From assembly GCA_049790315.1 (NCBI GenBank), contig JBAQYV010000087.1, positions 1 to 30,135 on the forward strand: DNA of 30,135 nt. The letters are read 5' to 3'. Below are positions 1-7,746 of this stretch, piece after piece. The stretch comes from DASPOJ01 sp049790315. Its GTDB lineage: Bacteria; Acidobacteriota; Terriglobia; Acidiferrales; UBA7541. The notes under the pieces were generated by a model. That model had not been told where the DNA came from, ran no database searches, and was given only the letters and a program-made list of their open reading frames with translations. Every line of letters starts with the position of its first letter. The first letter of the stretch is position 1. The translations under genes were made by a program, and so were the position numbers.

Positions 1-1358
1 ACGATGCGGCGCACCACCATCTGGTTGACACGCTTGATCTCAGCATCCCCGCTGGTCCCGACCCCACGCGGCGCATCGCTCCACCGCCCGCTCCAGCGCC
101 TGGCGCGAATTCTTCCGCGCCCACCTCTCCCACAACCACGACGCCGGCCGTGAGGACGACGCCCGCCGACCTGCACAATTATCAACTCACGACGATCGGC
201 GGTTTGGAAGACTTCCATTTTTACCCCGTGATCATCCACGGAAACGTGGCCACGATTTATCCGCACAACAGCGTGCTGCAGTATGGCCACCGCTACATCG
301 TTCAGATCGATTCCGGCGTCTTCACTCTCGCCACCGGCGCCTTCGCGGGCTTCACCACGGATCACGCCTGGCGTTTCACCACCAGGCAATCGCCTCCGCC
401 TGCCGCATCAACGAAGCTTGTCGTCGCAGCCGACGGCAGCGGCGATTTCAACACCGTCCAGGGCGCGGTGGACTTCGTTCCTGACAATCCGCCGCAGCGA
501 GTCACGATCTTCATTAAGGATGGCACCTACGAAGAGATTGTCTTTTTCCGGAACAAGTCCAACATCACTTTCCGCGGCGAGGATCGCGATAAGGTCCAGG
601 TCGGCTACGGCAACAACAGCGCATTCAATCCGCCGATGCCCGGGCCGTCGCGCCGCTGTGCATTTTCCGCTTATGACTCGACCGGCATAGAGTTCATCAA
701 CTTCTCGGTGAGCAACTATTTTTACGGCCAGGCCGAGGGCCTGCTGATCTCCGGCTCGAAAAATATCGTCAGCCACATGAACATCAAAGGTTCCGGCGAC
801 GCGCTGAATCTGCGCGGCTCCGTCTATCTCACCGACAGCACGATCATCGGCGACGGCGACACGATTCTCGGCGTAGGCCCCGCGTTCTTCAACCACTGCG
901 AGCTGCAATCCATCGGACCGTTCATGTGGATTCGCAACACCGACGCGAATCACGGAAACGTTTTCGTGAACTGCACGTTCATCGGGCGCGAGCGGCCTGC
1001 TCAGTCCCAGCGTCCAGCTACAACCCCGCAAGGGAACGTCTCGGCGTCCACACTCGCCGCCGTGCTCGCTCGTCTTCCCAACAATCACGGCCTCAACTAC
1101 CCCTACGCTGAAGCGGTGCTTATCAATTGCCGCCTCAAGAACATTCCGCCGATCGGCTGGGGCCCGATTGACGACGATACCTCGCACCTTCATTTGTGGG
1201 AGTTCAATAGCACCGATCTCGATGGTCATCCGATCGACACGACGCAACGCCACCCCGTTTCCAAACAACTCACGATGCCGCAGGATGCCCAAACCATCGC
1301 CAATTACAGCGCCCCGTCATTCGTCCTGGGCGGCTGGACTCCGATCGTCGAGCCGTAG
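1..1358 (+). CDS. Pectinesterase-like secreted protein, 5' truncated by the window edge
   Basis: The frame stays open to the left edge (first full codon at position 3), so the true start lies outside. GTG at 150 is only an internal candidate. The order is a Pro/Thr/Ala-rich linker (about 70-160), a small Ig-like domain (about 160-395), then a pectin methylesterase beta-helix. Family landmarks are visible: GSGDFNTVQGAV, DGTYEE, a QAEGLL version of QAVAL, GSGDAL in place of QDTL (Asp codon 798-800) and GDTILG in place of DFIFG (Asp codon 858-860). The canonical LGRPW is not present; LARLP is the nearest match. The C-terminal GW...LWEFN block fits the family. The enzyme would remove methyl esters from pectin outside the cytoplasm. 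The family is well supported. Activity on pectin is less certain because the catalytic motifs are divergent. Confidence 0.85.
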   Translation, partial: DAAHHHLVDTLDLSIPAGPDPTRRIAPPPAPAPGANSSAPTSPTTTTPAVRTTPADLHNYQLTTIGGLEDFHFYPVIIHGNVATIYPHNSVLQYGHRYIVQIDSGVFTLATGAFAGFTTDHAWRFTTRQSPPPAASTKLVVAADGSGDFNTVQGAVDFVPDNPPQRVTIFIKDGTYEEIVFFRNKSNITFRGEDRDKVQVGYGNNSAFNPPMPGPSRRCAFSAYDSTGIEFINFSVSNYFYGQAEGLLISGSKNIVSHMNIKGSGDALNLRGSVYLTDSTIIGDGDTILGVGPAFFNHCELQSIGPFMWIRNTDANHGNVFVNCTFIGRERPAQSQRPATTPQGNVSASTLAAVLARLPNNHGLNYPYAEAVLINCRLKNIPPIGWGPIDDDTSHLHLWEFNSTDLDGHPIDTTQRHPVSKQLTMPQDAQTIANYSAPSFVLGGWTPIVEP

Positions 1359-1454
1359 TCCGTCAGCTCTGCCATTGCACCGCCGGATTTTGCGGATCGT
1401 CCATCAGAACTCCCACTCGAAATTCCCCGAACGGTACTAGAATCTCCCCCGGGT

Positions 1455-1476
1455 GCGGGCTCTACTTGGAGCCCGC
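1455..1476. terminator. Perfect 8-bp stem hairpin between pectinesterase and the CNNM gene
   Basis: GCGGGCTC at 1455-1462 pairs perfectly with GAGCCCGC at 1469-1476 around a 6-nt loop. There is no T-tract on either side. It may terminate the pectinesterase transcript. It would instead be a 5'-UTR structure of the next operon if the TAGAAT near 1437-1442 is that operon's -10 box. Confidence 0.5.
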
Positions 1477-1491
1477 CAAGCGACAAGAGAT

Positions 1492-1524
1492 ATGACGCCA
1501 TCCACCGAGCGCCCGCGTAAATGA
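1492..1524 (+). CDS. Possible 10-codon leader ORF overlapping the CNNM start
   Basis: ATG at 1492 opens a frame of 10 codons (MTPSTERPRK). Its TGA (1522-1524) overlaps the ATG of the CNNM gene in an ATGA arrangement. A weak purine run (AAGAGA, 1485-1490) abuts its start, while the CNNM ATG has no good ribosome binding site of its own. Translational coupling is therefore possible. A frame this short can easily arise by chance. Confidence 0.25.
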   Translation: MTPSTERPRK

Positions 1525-2918
1525 TCGGTCTTCGCCTACTCGCCATTTTTGCGCTCGTCCTCGTCAACGGTTTCTTCGCCGCCGCCGAATTTGCGTTGGT
1601 CGCCGTCCGCTTGTCGCGCGTCCGTCAACTCGTCGCAAGAGGCAGCACGCGCGCCAAAATTGTCGAGCGCCTCACCGGACAATTGGACCGCGTCGTCTCC
1701 GGCGTGCAAGTCGGCATCACGCTCACCAGTCTCGGCCTCGGCGCCTTAGGCGAACTCACTCTCGCCGCGTTTCTTCGCCCCATGCTCGATTGGCTTCCCG
1801 GGCGCCCCGCGGTCATCGTGCTCCATGCCATCTCGCTCGCGCTGGCGTTCGCGCTGCTCACAATGCTTCACGTTGTGCTCGGCGAACTCGTTCCGAAATC
1901 GCTCAGCTTGCAGCGCGCCGAGCGCGTCGCTCTTCTCGTTGCGCTTCCATTCGATTGGTATCTGCACACATTCCGCTGGGCGATCGATTTTCTCGATGGC
2001 GCGAGCCGCGTCGTTCTGCGCATTCTCGGCAGCCGCACAAGGCATAGTCACACCCTCATCCATTCGGCCGAAGAGTTGGAAATTCAAGTTCAGCAGGCGC
2101 GCGAGCGCGGCCTTCTCTCTCAGAGCGAAGAAAAATTCATTCTCAGCGCCATCCAACTCAGCCAGCTTCGCGTTCGCGAAATTATCGTGCCCCGCCCCGA
2201 TATGCACGTTCTTCCCGTCGAAGCCGATCTCGACGAAGCCCTCCGCGTTTTCGTCACCACGCAGCGTTCGCGCATTCCCGTTTACGAGGGCACCGTCGAT
2301 CATCTTCTCGGCTTCGTGCACATCAAGGACATGCTCTGGGTTCTCCTCGATCGCCAGCGCCGCGCCGAAGAAGGTTTGCCCGCGCCCACGTTCGATCTTC
2401 GCCGCCTGCTTCGCGAGCTGCGCATCATTCCCGAAAGCAAACCCGCCGCCGAACTTCTCGCGGAGCTTCGCGCGCATCGCGCCGGCATGGCCGCGGTCGT
2501 CGATGAATTCGGCAGCATCCTCGGTCTCGTCACGCTCGAAGATTTAATCGAGCAGGTTGTCGGCGAAATTCACGATGAATTCGACGTTGTCGAGCGCCCG
2601 CAAGTCGTCGGCCGCGGCCCCGACCCCGCCATGATTTTTGACGCTTCGCTTTCCGTGCGCGATCTCGCCTCGCAATACGATATCGATCTCCCCGAAGATT
2701 CCGCCTACGCCACCGTTGGCGGTTTCGTTTTGAGCCAGCTCCAATTCATTCCTCGTGGCGGCGAAACTTTTGAATTTGGCGGCTATCGCTTCACGGTAGT
2801 CGAAATGGATCGCCGCCGCGTAGCGCGCGTAAAAATCGAGCGCCTCAAGCCCGCCGCCGCGCCCGGCGAACCCGCGCCTGAGCCAACCAAAACTCCGAAT
2901 TCCGCGGGCAACGCATGA
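1521..2918 (+). CDS. CNNM/CorC (TlyC-type) hemolysin-family membrane protein
   Basis: 465 aa. The N-terminus (about residues 1-190) is a DUF21/CNNM membrane domain that opens with hydrophobic segments and the typical LVNGFFAAAEFALVAVR. A CBS pair follows (about 205-335), with the family strings IVPRPDM, RIPVYEG and VVDEFGSILGLVTLEDLIE. A CorC_HlyC domain forms the C-terminus (about 350-440), followed by a Pro/Ala-rich tail. Relatives are linked to Mg2+/Co2+ efflux and resistance; the old name hemolysin is mostly historical. The stop overlaps the next ATG (ATGA at 2915-2918), so it is probably co-translated with the dipeptide-type permeases downstream. That link is unusual and its meaning is unknown. 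Confidence 0.93.
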   Translation: MIGLRLLAIFALVLVNGFFAAAEFALVAVRLSRVRQLVARGSTRAKIVERLTGQLDRVVSGVQVGITLTSLGLGALGELTLAAFLRPMLDWLPGRPAVIVLHAISLALAFALLTMLHVVLGELVPKSLSLQRAERVALLVALPFDWYLHTFRWAIDFLDGASRVVLRILGSRTRHSHTLIHSAEELEIQVQQARERGLLSQSEEKFILSAIQLSQLRVREIIVPRPDMHVLPVEADLDEALRVFVTTQRSRIPVYEGTVDHLLGFVHIKDMLWVLLDRQRRAEEGLPAPTFDLRRLLRELRIIPESKPAAELLAELRAHRAGMAAVVDEFGSILGLVTLEDLIEQVVGEIHDEFDVVERPQVVGRGPDPAMIFDASLSVRDLASQYDIDLPEDSAYATVGGFVLSQLQFIPRGGETFEFGGYRFTVVEMDRRRVARVKIERLKPAAAPGEPAPEPTKTPNSAGNA

Positions 2919-3835
2919 CGCGAAAAATTCTCCAGCGCATCGCCTACACCTTGCCCGCGGTGTGGCTGATCATCACCACGGTTTTCTTGTTGATCCACAT
3001 CGTCCCCGGCGATCCCGTAGTGCAAATGCTCGGCGAAAACGCGCGCGCCGAAGATCTCACTCAACTTCGCCACGCCCTGGGTCTTGACGCGCCCCTTGGC
3101 ACTCAGTATCTGCGTTATCTCTCCGGATTGTTCCGCGGCAATTGGGGCATCTCCTTTCACTTCCAAAGCTCCGTCTTCACGGTCGTGTTCCAACATTTTC
3201 CAGCCACGCTCGAATTGTCGCTCGCCGGTTTGTTCGTGTGCCTCGTCATCGCGATTCCCGCCGGCGTCTATTCCGCCGCGCGGCAGGGAAGCGCCGCCGA
3301 CCACGCTACATCGGTTTTCACGTTGCTCGGCCTCTCGCTTCCAAATTTCGCGCTCGGTCCGCTGCTCATCCTCGCGTTCTCCATCGAATTAGGATGGCTC
3401 CCCGTCTCCGGCCGTGGAGGCTTGGCCCGCCTCGTGCTCCCCGCCGTAACTCTCGGCGCCGCGCTCGCCGCAATCCTCACGCGCATGGTCCGCGCCTCGA
3501 TGATCGAAGAATTATCCAGCGACTACGTCCGCACCGCCCGCGCCAAAGGTCTTTCGGAGCGCCGCGTGCTTTTCCGTCACGCGCTGCCCAACGCGATGAT
3601 TCCCATCATCACCATCATCGGCCTGCAATTCGGCGCGCTGCTCGCCGGCACAATCGTCACGGAAACAATTTTTTCGTGGCCCGGCATCGGCCGTCTCGCC
3701 GTCCAAGCCATCACCGAGCGCGACTACCCGCTTCTACAAGGCTGCATTCTTGTGATCGCGCTTTCCTGTGTGCTGGTAAATTTGCTGACGGATTTAATTT
3801 ACGCCGTGATCGATCCGCGGGTGCGCGTCGAATGA
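2915..3835 (+). CDS. ABC transporter permease, DppB/OppB type
   Basis: 306 aa inner-membrane permease of the BPD_transp_1 family. It has the N-terminal segment typical of DppB (IVPGDPV near residue 30), a large periplasmic loop, then about five further membrane helices. The cytoplasmic EAA loop that contacts the ATPase is clear (DYVRTARAKGLSERRVLFRHALPN). It would form a heterodimer with the next gene to import di- or oligopeptides, nickel or similar solutes. The start at 2915 overlaps the stop of the CNNM gene, and the stop overlaps the start of the second permease (ATGA at 3832-3835). No substrate-binding protein or ATPase gene lies in the window, so they must be elsewhere. The substrate cannot be told. 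Confidence 0.95.
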   Translation: MTRKILQRIAYTLPAVWLIITTVFLLIHIVPGDPVVQMLGENARAEDLTQLRHALGLDAPLGTQYLRYLSGLFRGNWGISFHFQSSVFTVVFQHFPATLELSLAGLFVCLVIAIPAGVYSAARQGSAADHATSVFTLLGLSLPNFALGPLLILAFSIELGWLPVSGRGGLARLVLPAVTLGAALAAILTRMVRASMIEELSSDYVRTARAKGLSERRVLFRHALPNAMIPIITIIGLQFGALLAGTIVTETIFSWPGIGRLAVQAITERDYPLLQGCILVIALSCVLVNLLTDLIYAVIDPRVRVE

Positions 3836-4707
3836 CGCCTTCACCTCGCAGCAATCTCGGTCAGTTTCTGCGCAGCAGCCGGCTTGGCCGCTGGGGCGCG
3901 GCGCTGGCATTGTTGCTCGTCGTCGCGGCCATCGCCGCGCCGTGGATCGCACGCCAGAATCCCGCCGCGCAGGATTTGCCGCATCGCTTGATGTCTCCCG
4001 GCGCCGCGCATTGGTTCGGTACGGACGAGCTCGGCCGCGATATTTTCGCGCGCACTCTTTACGGCGCGCGCGTCTCGCTCACCGTGGGAATTTCTGTAGT
4101 CGTTGGCGCGGGCTTGGTGGGCTTGGCGATCGGTTGTCTCGCCGGCTATTTCGGCGGCGCGCTGGATCGCTTCATCAACATTATTCTCATCAACACGTTT
4201 CTTTCGTTTCCTGGCGTCCTTCTTGCAATCGCGCTGGCTGCTTCGCTTGGTCCCGGCCTGCGCAACGTAATCTTCGCGCTCGTCATCACCGGCTGGGCCG
4301 GCTATGCGCGTCTGGCTCGCGCCCAGGTTTTGAAAGTGAAGGAAATGGATTTCATCGCCGCCGCGCGTTCCCTTGGCGCATCCGACGCGCGCATTCTGTG
4401 GCGCCATCTCCTGCCGAACACGATCCAACCCGTGCTGATTCAAGCCACCATCGGCATGGCCAGCGCCATCCTCGCCGAATCCACGCTAAGTTTTCTCGGT
4501 CTCGGCGTTCTGGCGCCGACGCCTAGTTGGGGCGCCATGCTCAACGACGCGCGCAATCATCTTTTCGACGCGCCGCACATGATCGTGTTTCCCGCGCTCG
4601 GGATCATGGCCGCCGTGCTTTCGTTCAATCTGCTCGGCGACGCGCTTCGCGACTGGCTCGATCCGCGCACGCGTTCGTTCCTGATCACGCAGGACCTTAC
4701 CCGCTGA
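3832..4707 (+). CDS. ABC transporter permease, DppC/OppC type
   Basis: 291 aa from the ATG at 3832. This start was chosen over a much longer open frame beginning near 3142 because that extension is arginine-rich antiframe sequence inside the dppB-like gene. The protein has the DppC-type N-terminal helix (about residues 20-40), the HWFGTDELGRDIFAR motif diagnostic of this subfamily, and an EAA loop (DFIAAARSLGASDARILWRHLLPN). It ends with the LGDALRDWLDPRTR tail seen in DppC proteins. It is the partner of the preceding permease, and the 4-bp overlap supports coupled translation. Substrate unknown. Confidence 0.95.
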   Translation: MTPSPRSNLGQFLRSSRLGRWGAALALLLVVAAIAAPWIARQNPAAQDLPHRLMSPGAAHWFGTDELGRDIFARTLYGARVSLTVGISVVVGAGLVGLAIGCLAGYFGGALDRFINIILINTFLSFPGVLLAIALAASLGPGLRNVIFALVITGWAGYARLARAQVLKVKEMDFIAAARSLGASDARILWRHLLPNTIQPVLIQATIGMASAILAESTLSFLGLGVLAPTPSWGAMLNDARNHLFDAPHMIVFPALGIMAAVLSFNLLGDALRDWLDPRTRSFLITQDLTR

Positions 4708-4723
4708 AATCCGCTCGGCGGGT
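4699..4723. terminator. Candidate hairpin between convergent genes
   Basis: ACCCGC (4699-4704) pairs with GCGGGT (4718-4723) around a 13-nt loop that contains the dppC-like stop codon. There is no T-tract, so this is a weak terminator candidate. It sits in the 30-bp gap between converging transcription units. Confidence 0.3.
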
Positions 4724-4737
4724 CGTGCGCGATTGAA

Positions 4738-5538
4738 TCAGGAAGAAGTACGCGCCAAAACAACTTCCGCGCCGCGATTTGCACCCAGCGCTTTTGCCGC
4801 GCTGCCTTTGTTCACGGCGATCTCGATATATCCACTCGACCCAATCAACGCGACCGCTTCGCCGCTATTGCCTTCGCCGAACGTGGCCACGAAACGTTCC
4901 ACGTTTTTCGCGCCCACCTGCAATTTAATTTTTCCTGTCGCCACCGTGGCCTCTGGCAAATCCTCGGCGCGCAAATTCGTCATCAGATTCCCGAACGTAT
5001 CCACGCGCAATACCAAAGCCTTCATCGAATCTCCCGCGGCTTTCGGCTTCGGCAATACGAAACGCGTGTGATCCGTGATCTCGTCGCCGAACGATTCCGT
5101 GGCCCATGCCTTGGAAAGATAAGCGGCGACCGGCGCGAAAATGTCCCGCCCATGAAATGTCGGACTCACCGGCTCCAGAAAATTGTGGCTCGCCGTCACG
5201 TGCCGCACCACGGCATTCGGATCGCGATCGTAAATCATCGAAAGCACGCCATTGTCCGGCGCGACAAAATATTGGTTGTCCGCGGAAACCAGTAGCGGCC
5301 TGCGCGCCGTTCCCACTCCCGGGTCCACGATCACGATATGAATCGTGCGCAGCGGAAAATACGGATACACGGAGCCAATCGTCAACGCGCCGTCCAGCAC
5401 ATCGAATGGCGCAACGTGGTGCTGAATATCCACGATGCGCGCGGTCGGATTGATCCCCAGGATCACGCCCTTCATCGCTCCAACCAAATGGTCGGAAGTC
5501 CCGAAATCGGTGGTCAGCGTAATCAGAGCGTCAGGCAT
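4738..5538 (-). CDS. SAM hydroxide adenosyltransferase (DUF62 family)
   Basis: 266 aa from the ATG at 5538, preceded by GAGGGAGA. A longer in-frame start at 5598 adds a non-conserved, Arg-rich stretch and was rejected. Family motifs occur in order: LTTDFGTSDHLVGAMKGV, DIQHHVAPFDVLDGA, VDPGVGTARRPLLV, FVAPDNGVLS and TFHGRDIFAPVAAYL. The Asp of VDPGVG, the Arg of ARRP and the His of FHGRD fit the Asp-Arg-His set described for this family, which uses water (hydroxide) to split S-adenosylmethionine into adenosine and methionine. The fold is shared with fluorinase and chlorinase, but the halide-specific features of those enzymes are not evident. The gene is monocistronic and converges with the ABC permease operon. 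Its physiological role in bacteria is unclear. Confidence 0.93.
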   Translation of the reverse strand: MPDALITLTTDFGTSDHLVGAMKGVILGINPTARIVDIQHHVAPFDVLDGALTIGSVYPYFPLRTIHIVIVDPGVGTARRPLLVSADNQYFVAPDNGVLSMIYDRDPNAVVRHVTASHNFLEPVSPTFHGRDIFAPVAAYLSKAWATESFGDEITDHTRFVLPKPKAAGDSMKALVLRVDTFGNLMTNLRAEDLPEATVATGKIKLQVGAKNVERFVATFGEGNSGEAVALIGSSGYIEIAVNKGSAAKALGANRGAEVVLARTSS

Positions 5539-5909
5539 GGAGGCGTCTCCCTCGTCGGCAGCGTAGTGACCAAGCAAACGGCCGCGCAAAGCGGCCAAGT
5601 TTCACGCTAACGGACCCTCCGTCGAGTGTCAAAGCCATCCCCCGTTCGGGTGTCCGAACAGCCAAGCCGCTCTTACTCGCCGTGCTCGCCGCTCCGCGCT
5701 GCGCCCCAGCACCATCGTCGAAGCGGAACGGTTCGTAGCTGCCGGATATTGTCTCCGCCCAGTCTGGTTCTGCCTCCTCGATCTTCGGTACCAACGCCAT
5801 CGTCCATCCGCGCTCCGCCGCATCCTTTCGTTTATAAAGGCGCGGCCCTTGAATTCCATGGCCTCGTAGGGCGCCCTGTGGAAATCCCTTCGAATACTCA
5901 TCTAATGAA

Positions 5910-5938
5910 TTGACATTACGATACACAATTGTTATGCT
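5910..5938 (+). promoter_or_regulatory. Strong sigma-70-like promoter
   Basis: TTGACA (5910-5915), a 17-bp spacer and TATGCT (5933-5938) give a perfect -35 box, ideal spacing and a good -10 box. Transcription would start near 5945 and run rightward into DNA without a gene for more than 600 bp before the cysteine desulfurase. It would drive either a long leader or a noncoding RNA. Confidence 0.6.
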
Positions 5939-6096
5939 ACTGCATGTTCGTCTTTCCTCAATTCACGAAGCTCTCGCCTCCCGCCTGCGATGTTCTCGTT
6001 CTTCGCCGGGAATTTCTACATTTTCGCATTCCAGATACCATCCTCCCGGCCGATAGTCTCAAATGGCCTCGCAACTATTATTGTTTTCAATTAATT

Positions 6097-6174
6097 AGCA
6101 AAAGAGTGCGCAAGACATTGAAATCAGGTACTTTTAAGTTTCTTTATTTTCATATTCATCCGCACTCTTTTGCT
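6097..6174. repeat. Perfect 14-bp inverted repeat with 50-bp AT-rich spacer
   Basis: AGCAAAAGAGTGCG (6097-6110) is the exact reverse complement of CGCACTCTTTTGCT (6161-6174). The 50-bp spacer is AT-rich and contains a small inner palindrome (ACTTTTAAGT, 6130-6139). The transcript would fold into a long stem-loop on either strand. Confidence 0.85.
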
Positions 6175-6213
6175 GCAACCCTCGCAGTTTCAGCACTTTC
6201 GCAAAACGGTACC

Positions 6214-6231
6214 GGGGGTGTATGTACCCCC
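6214..6231. repeat. G/C hairpin GGGGGT-6nt-ACCCCC
   Basis: A perfect 6-bp stem with a GTATGT loop, flanked on the left by GGTACC. No T-tract follows, so a standard intrinsic terminator is not indicated. It may be part of a dispersed intergenic repeat. Confidence 0.6.
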
Positions 6232-6573
6232 TCAGCGTTTGCCGAAGCCGCCGATGGCCGCGGACTGATCCAAGTCTTTCCCCATCAGCGAGTTGCACAA
6301 AAAATGCGCCCTGTCCGTCGCGCCGTTGGGAATTCCTCCTCAGTCCCGCGGTCGAGGCATAATCTATCCGGCGGCGGAAGCCCTGGGTACCCGCCATCAT
6401 CCCAACCGAGCCCCACCGGAGCGACACAGCCCGCGAACATGGGCTCATCCGGAGCATGTACCGACTCAGTCCCCGGCCGCCTTGACCCTTCGCCCCGGCG
6501 ACGATATTCTGAATTGGCGACGGTTCACGGCGTCGCCACAAGTTGCGGTCCGCCCAAGAAGCAGCAACGTTCC

Positions 6574-7746
6574 ATGCGACGCATCTACCTGGACAACAAC
6601 GCGACCACCCCCGTCGACCCAGCGGTCCTCGAAGCCATTCTGCCGTTTTTCGCGCAGGAATATGGCAATGCCAGCTCGATTCACGGATTCGGTCAAAAGT
6701 GCCGTGCAGCCGTTGAGCAGGCGCGCGACGAAGTTGCCGGCCTCCTCAATGCGCGCGCGTCCGAAATCGTCTTCACCAGCGGCGGTACGGAATCCAATAA
6801 TCAAGCCATCTTCGGCGTGGTCAACGCCGCGCCCGGCCCTCGCAAGCACGTTGTCACCACCACCGTTGAGCACAGCGCCGTGCTGCAACCGTGTGAAGAA
6901 CTGGAGCGCCGCGGCGTCGAAGTCACGTACGTCGCCGCCAGCCGGGAAGGGCGCGTCGATCCCGAGATGATTCGCCAAGCCATTCGCTCCGAAACCGTTT
7001 TGATTTCCGTGATGATGGCCAACAACGAAATCGGCACGATTGAGCCGGTCGAGGCGATCGCCGCGATTGCCGCCGAGAAGGGAATCGCGTTTCACGTCGA
7101 CGCCGTGCAAGCCGCCGGAAAAATCCCCGTCGATGTAAAGAGCATCGGCGCGCCGCTGCTTTCGATTTCCGGGCACAAGCTCTACGCGCCCAAGGGAGTT
7201 GGCGCGCTGTACGTTCGCGACGGCACGCGTCTTGACGCGCTGCTTTTCGGTGGACGCCACGGCCGCGATGGACGCCCCGGCACCGAAAATGTTCCTGGAA
7301 TTGTGGGTCTCGGCAAAGCCGCCGAAATCGCGCGCCGCGGGCTGGCCGAAACAAATCCCCGCGTTGCCGCTTTGCGCGATCGCTTCGAGCGTGGTTTGCT
7401 GCTGGCCGTTCCGATCGTGCGTATCAACGGATCTTGCGCCGCGCGCACGCCCAACACATCGAACCTGGTCTTCTCGCACATCGAAGCCGAAGCCATGGTG
7501 ATCGCGCTCGATCTTCAGGGTATTGCGTGCTCGGCCGGCGCCGCGTGCTCTTCGGGCACGATCGAGCCATCGCACGTGCTCACCGCGATTGGTCTGAATC
7601 GCGCCGACGCTCGCGCTTCGGTTCGCTTCAGCCTGGGCCGCTGCACCACCGAAGCCGAAATCGATCACGTGCTTGACGTGATTCCGCGCACCGTGCAGCG
7701 TCTGCGCAGCCTGTCGCCGACTTGGCGCGAAGCCGTGGTGGCGTAA
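6574..7746 (+). CDS. Cysteine desulfurase (NifS/IscS family)
   Basis: 390 aa, PLP-dependent class V aminotransferase fold. It converts cysteine to alanine and passes persulfide sulfur to acceptors. The start at 6574 gives the family N-terminus (RRIYLDNNATTPVDP); the open frame further upstream is not conserved-looking. Visible residues are His100 (VEHSAV), Asp176 and Gln179 (HVDAVQA), PLP-binding Lys202 (SISGHKLYAPKG) and catalytic Cys325 in CSAGAACSSG, with a second cysteine at 319. The stop overlaps the start of mnmA by one base (TAATG), so the two are probably co-translated. The desulfurase is then the likely sulfur donor for tRNA 2-thiolation. A general Fe-S role (IscS) is also possible. 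No scaffold gene such as iscU is adjacent. Confidence 0.95.
   Translation: MRRIYLDNNATTPVDPAVLEAILPFFAQEYGNASSIHGFGQKCRAAVEQARDEVAGLLNARASEIVFTSGGTESNNQAIFGVVNAAPGPRKHVVTTTVEHSAVLQPCEELERRGVEVTYVAASREGRVDPEMIRQAIRSETVLISVMMANNEIGTIEPVEAIAAIAAEKGIAFHVDAVQAAGKIPVDVKSIGAPLLSISGHKLYAPKGVGALYVRDGTRLDALLFGGRHGRDGRPGTENVPGIVGLGKAAEIARRGLAETNPRVAALRDRFERGLLLAVPIVRINGSCAARTPNTSNLVFSHIEAEAMVIALDLQGIACSAGAACSSGTIEPSHVLTAIGLNRADARASVRFSLGRCTTEAEIDHVLDVIPRTVQRLRSLSPTWREAVVA

Larger units (their letters stand above)
5539..6573. other. About 1 kb without a convincing gene; AT-rich core
   Basis: No frame here shows a recognisable family. From 5880 to 6180 the DNA is markedly richer in A/T than its neighbours. 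The region holds a good sigma-70-type promoter (5910-5938), a perfect 14-bp inverted repeat (6097-6174) and a G/C hairpin (6214-6231). The plus-strand frame of the downstream cysteine desulfurase stays open back to 5929, but the extension is low-complexity and not family-like. A minus-strand frame (5531-5926) has coding-like third positions and a stretch reading MALVPKIEEAEPDWAETI. It may be a decayed small gene. Overall this looks like a noncoding RNA locus, a dispersed repeat or a decayed element. Confidence 0.6.

Noticed and set aside
3142..3831. Long N-terminal extension of the DppC-like permease
   Set aside because: Arg/His-rich out-of-frame reading of the DppB-like gene; the ATG at 3832 gives the normal DppC start with an ATGA overlap.
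4738..5538. Fluorinase or chlorinase
   Set aside because: Same superfamily, but only general DUF62 motifs are seen and no halogenase loop or halometabolite genes are nearby.
6550..6573. SRP RNA-like GAAGCAGC word
   Set aside because: The conserved GGAAGGAAGCAGC core and the pairing flanks of the small SRP RNA are absent.
6466..7668. 400-codon open frame antisense to the cysteine desulfurase
   Set aside because: Opposite a complete, motif-rich NifS-family gene; no recognisable domain in the antisense frame.
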